Source: Amaurobius ferox
Taxonomy: Eukaryota > Arthropoda > Arachnida > Araneae > Amaurobiidae
Length of the DNA: 64,000 bases
Direction of reading: 5' to 3'
Assembly (NCBI GenBank): GCA_951213105.1
Contig: OX578137.1
Location: 55,241,236 to 55,305,235, forward strand
The notes under the pieces were generated by a model. The model had not been told where the DNA came from, searched no databases, and worked only from the letters and a program-made list of their open reading frames with translations. The translations under genes and the position numbers were made by a program. Below, piece after piece: positions 60,352 to 64,000 of the stretch. Numbering within the stretch: the first letter of the stretch is position 1; each line of letters opens with the position of its first letter.

Positions 60352-61441
60352 TAAAAAAATCTGATGAGGGCAGCACATGACTTTCCTTATATAATGCAAT
60401 GAATTTACTACATTTACAGTTAAAAAAATTTATTCTTATGGTAGATACCTATATTATTTCCAAGATATTGAATTTTCTTCAATTAGGAGTCATTTTAATT
60501 AATGTAGAGTCATTTTTATCCATTTGACGAGATTTTCGTTCATTTGGCAACATTTAAAAAAGTCGTCAAAAAAGTCGACATTTCGCCAAATTCGTCGCTA
60601 AAATCTCGCCGAGCGTTATGGACGGAGAAATAAGTTATCCTTACAGCAGATACATGACTATTGACGTTCAAATACGAAAATATTACTCAAAGTATTTTTT
60701 ATCGTGAATGGAACGAGTTAGATCCACAAGAATGATATCACCAAATTTATCGCATGATAGTATATATGAAAAGTGAACATGTTTCTTAAGAGTTGATATT
60801 TTTTTTTATTTTACTTGATTTTTTGATAAATTTATTTGAAAAATGTACAATATCTCGAGAACGGGTCATGTTAGCGTTCTAAAATTTATGTCAATCGTTT
60901 TCTAATGAAAAATTACATAAGAAATGTCTATTTGCGTAACTTTATTAGCGGTTCTGATTTTTTGACGATTTTTTCAAAATTTCACTCAAAAATTTAGGGA
61001 AGTTCTAAACATTCGATTCCGACGCTAGCGTCCTACATTTTGTGTCAATCATTTTCTAAGGAAAAATTACATAAGAAATGTCTATTTGCGTAACTTTATC
61101 AAAGGTTTCATTTTTTGATGATTTTTCAAAATTTAACTCGAAAATTTAGGGGGGAATTGAACATTCGATTGTGTTTAAAAACAATAGGCTTCCAGTATTC
61201 ACGGATTGTGATTTTTGTACCAAATTTCATTCGAATCGCTCCATTCGTTCGTGAGATAGCGTCTCCACAGACTCACTGACACACACACACGCACATACTT
61301 TCCCACACGCAGACATCACCTCAAAAATGATCGATTCGTGATCAGGGATGCTTGAAACGTGTTCCCCCGTCGAAAACTCGAATTCGAATTTTCGACTCCG
61401 TCACAATACTTTCCTTATACATTATGTATATAAGGAAAGTA
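60352..61441 (-). repeat. Hairpin-headed repeat, inverted copy
   Basis: The tail AAAAATCTGATGAGGGCAGC is at 60354 and the palindromic head at 61407-61441. It contains TCGCCAAAT-type repeats (60530-60605) and CACACACAC (61280-61300). About 250 bases of AAATGTCTATTTGCGTAACT are partly duplicated (60920-61090), making it longer than its siblings. Confidence 0.75.
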
Positions 61442-61582
61442 ATAGTTCCAATAGAGTCCGGAGGTCATTTTATACATAACCATAAATATCTTTTTGTTTA
61501 TTTTGCAACCCAAGTTTCTTATCCCTTATGGCCAGATACAGACAAAATCCAACGGAACACATTTGTAAAGGCTATGCGTTAT

Positions 61583-62537
61583 TACTCTCCTTATATACAT
61601 AATGTATAAGGAAAGTATTGTGACAGGGTAGAAAATTCGAATTCGAGTTTTCGACGGAAGAGCACGTTTCAAGCATCCCTGATCACGAATCGAACATTTT
61701 TCAGATGTTGTCTGTGTGTGTGTGTGTGTGTGTGTATGTGTGTGTGTGTGTGAAAATATGTATGTGTCAGTAAGTCTGTGTAGACGATATCTCACGACCG
61801 AATGGAGCAATCCGAATGAAATTTGGTACAAAAATTACAATCCGTGAATACTGGAAGCCTGTTGTTTTTAAACGCATTCAGAACGCAATGTTCAGAATTC
61901 TTCTAAATTCTAGAGTGAAATTTTGAAAAAAATCATCAAAAAATCAAAACATCTAATAAAGTTACGCAAATATGCATTTCTTATGTAATTTTTCATTAGA
62001 AAACGATTGACATAAGTTCTAGAAAGCTAGCATGAACCGGTCTCCAGATATTGTACATTTTTCAAAAAATTATCAAAAAATCATATAAAATAAAAAAAAT
62101 ATTTCCTATTCAGAAACATGTTCACTTTTCATATGTAATAATATGCGATAAATTTGGTGACATCATTCTCATGGATCTAGCTCATACCATTCATAAAAAA
62201 AGGTACTTTGAGTAATACTTTTGTATTTGAACACCAATAGTAATTTATCTGCTTTAAGAATAACTTATGTCTCCGTCCATAGCGCTTGGCGTGATTTTGG
62301 CGACAAATTTAATGGAATCTTGGCGAATTTTTTTAATGCTGTAAATTAAGAAAAAACTCGCCAAATGGATAAAAATGACGCTAAATCAGTGAAAATGATG
62401 ACTAGTTGACGAGAATTCAATATCTTGGAAAGAATATAAATATCTACTATAAGAATAATTTATTTTTTTTACTGTAAAAGTAGTAAATTCATTGAATTAT
62501 ATAAAGAAAGTCACGTGCTACCCACATCAGATTTTTT
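61583..62537 (+). repeat. Hairpin-headed repeat, plus copy
   Basis: Head at 61583-61617 (ACTCTCC in the left arm), TG microsatellite about 61708-61752, central repeats 62280-62410, and the end CACGTGCTACCCACATCAGA at about 62512-62531. Head-to-head with the copy at 60352-61441, 141 bases between heads. Confidence 0.75.
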
Positions 62538-63063
62538 AAAATTTCACTCGGTAAAATACTGTGTTTTGCTAAAATTTTAAGATTTCATAATTTATAGAAG
62601 TATTATTTTTATTATATTCATTTATTGCACTAGCAGCATACTCGTTTTTCGCACTACGTATATAATTTAAAGAAACTTAAATCCACAATCATGTGCAAAT
62701 TCCTATAGTATACAAAATGACGTTTTTAATCAAAAAGTTATGTTACAATATTTAATATAATCCTCCTAAAAAAAAGTTTAAGAATATTTCTGTTCTAGCT
62801 GTACAAAATTATCTTCACGGACAGATCTGAGGAATAAAACATCCTAGCCCCTTTTGTACGCAAATTTACAAAAAATATGGAATTGAATCAATATATGCAA
62901 AATGAAAGCATTAACATAGTATGGGACACGTACTACTTATATACGCGAAAATTAGAAGATATAACCTGTATTAATTACTGCATTACGTGTATAAATTGAA
63001 AATATCAATATACCTGTAATTGGCTCCAATGTATGCCAGAATGAAAGTACTAAAAGTGTATGG

Positions 63064-63065
<2 letters not shown>

Positions 63066-63128
<63 letters not shown>
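63066..63128. repeat. Long (AT)n microsatellite
   Basis: About 60 uninterrupted bases of alternating AT, interrupting a Helitron at a place where other copies have a short ATATATTGGC stretch. Confidence 0.95.
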
Positions 63129-63133
<5 letters not shown>

Positions 63134-63808
63134 CCCCGCACTGCTTATATTGTCGCAGATTAGAAAATTTGCCACTGTGTTAGTAGAATATTACCTGTAT
63201 TACAATATGAGTCTCAAAAATATTTGCCAAAATAAAGCTGATAACCTAATAAATTGAAAATATCAATAATCCCCCGTAATCTTTATACCAGAAGGTCGTA
63301 ATTGATTCCTATATAGGCCAACATATATCAAAATATATGCCATTATAATTGTACTACGTATATTCTCGTAGATTAGAATATATATCCGTGCATTTGTAGT
63401 TGATTACTCATACAACGTACAATATATGAGTTTAAACAATATTTGTCATAATAAAACAATGGCATAATAACTTGAAAATATCAATTATCCCTGAATCAAT
63501 AATCCCCTAAAATATCAATGATAATACTGTTTAAACTTGAAGATTGATATTATCCAGTCAAAAATACAATGTCAATGACATTTATTTTATATACATATCT
63601 TTATTATTCAAATCGGAAAAGATTTAATAAAAATCGTATGGCGCTTAACACATTGGATTTACATCCATTGCTAAACGACAAGAGCTCACTTGCCTCAAAT
63701 AAATTGCTGGAAATCATATCGTCGGAATAATGCGATCTCCATGGAAGGTTTGGCGACATTCTCTTCAATTTGGCGATAATTTAAAAAATCGCCCAATTTA
63801 TCGCCGAG

Positions 63809-63833
63809 TGGGACTGTAGAACTTATAGTCCCA
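63809..63833 (-). other. Conserved 25-nt hairpin in Helitron interior, copy 3
   Basis: On the minus strand TGGGACTAT, loop AAGTTCT, ACAGTCCCA: same place in the element as the plus-strand copies, with eight of nine positions in Watson-Crick pairs. Confidence 0.6.
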
Positions 63834-64000
63834 TTTTGCTACAAATTGACGAAACTTCATCACAATACTATCCCCTAAAAAAGCACAATTGAGTTCATTT
63901 ATTAAGCGCAATTTTATCTATTGAATGATATGTTTATTGATTTACAAACATTTTTATCTGTTTGGTGATATTTTACAAATTCCCAAATGTACTACTAAGT

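Larger units (their letters stand above)
62630..64000 (-). mobile_element. Helitron, 3' part, running out of the window
   Basis: A at 62629, then CTAG at 62630-62633; on the minus strand ATGCTGCTAG is preceded by a weakened stem. Sequence order matches the plus Helitrons in reverse up to the TCGCCAAAT-type repeats at 63740-63800 and beyond. The 5' end lies past 64000. Confidence 0.8.

Noticed and set aside
63060..63257. 65-codon frame starting in alternating Ile-Tyr
   Set aside because: Translation of the (AT)n microsatellite and Helitron sequence.

Overview
The window is a 64-kb stretch of AT-rich eukaryotic, almost certainly invertebrate, DNA. The mix of Helitrons, a Tc1 element, a Tigger/pogo element, a non-LTR retrotransposon and a Penelope-like terminal sequence fits an arthropod best, but nothing here fixes the species. 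I found no intact host gene, tRNA, rRNA or CRISPR array. Every recognisable coding sequence belongs to a mobile element, and every one is broken. No bacterial-type operon, ribosome binding site or terminator applies.

Layout. 0.1-0.9 kb: a complete short Helitron. 3.0-5.0 kb: rearranged copies of a hairpin-headed repeat family. 5.6-6.2 kb: a decayed mariner-like transposase. 6.4-7.0 kb: a GC-rich block that runs into the endonuclease gene of a non-LTR retrotransposon (7.0 kb). That LINE is split at an A/T dinucleotide by a head-to-tail Helitron pair (7942-12354). The larger Helitron is split by an element with TGTCA...TGACA ends (9466-12192), which is itself split by a 1355-bp Tc1 element (9751-11105). 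Part of this nest was then amplified: a 4158-bp unit starting 68 bp inside the Tc1 element is repeated five times in direct orientation from 9819 to 30604.

30.6-48.2 kb is gene-poor, AT-rich DNA. It holds single repeat copies, a 2-kb LTR-like segment beside a 34-bp palindrome, tandem 271-bp and 150-bp repeats, and two elements with clear terminal inverted repeats. At 48.2-50.0 kb a foldback element carries two inverted hammerhead-ribozyme-like motifs, as in Penelope-like elements, and is interrupted by an internally deleted Tigger element that keeps only the end of its transposase. 51.1-60.1 kb is a run of four Helitrons, two of whose junctions have no base between CTAG and TC. 60.1-62.5 kb holds an inverted pair of hairpin-headed repeats, and a last Helitron leaves through the right edge.

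The parts do not cooperate as a pathway. Their relationship is order of arrival: LINE, then Helitrons, then the TGTCA element, then Tc1, then tandem amplification. The observations most worth checking are the tandem amplification of a transposon nest with near-identical core copies, the scarless Helitron junctions, and the inverted hammerhead pair.
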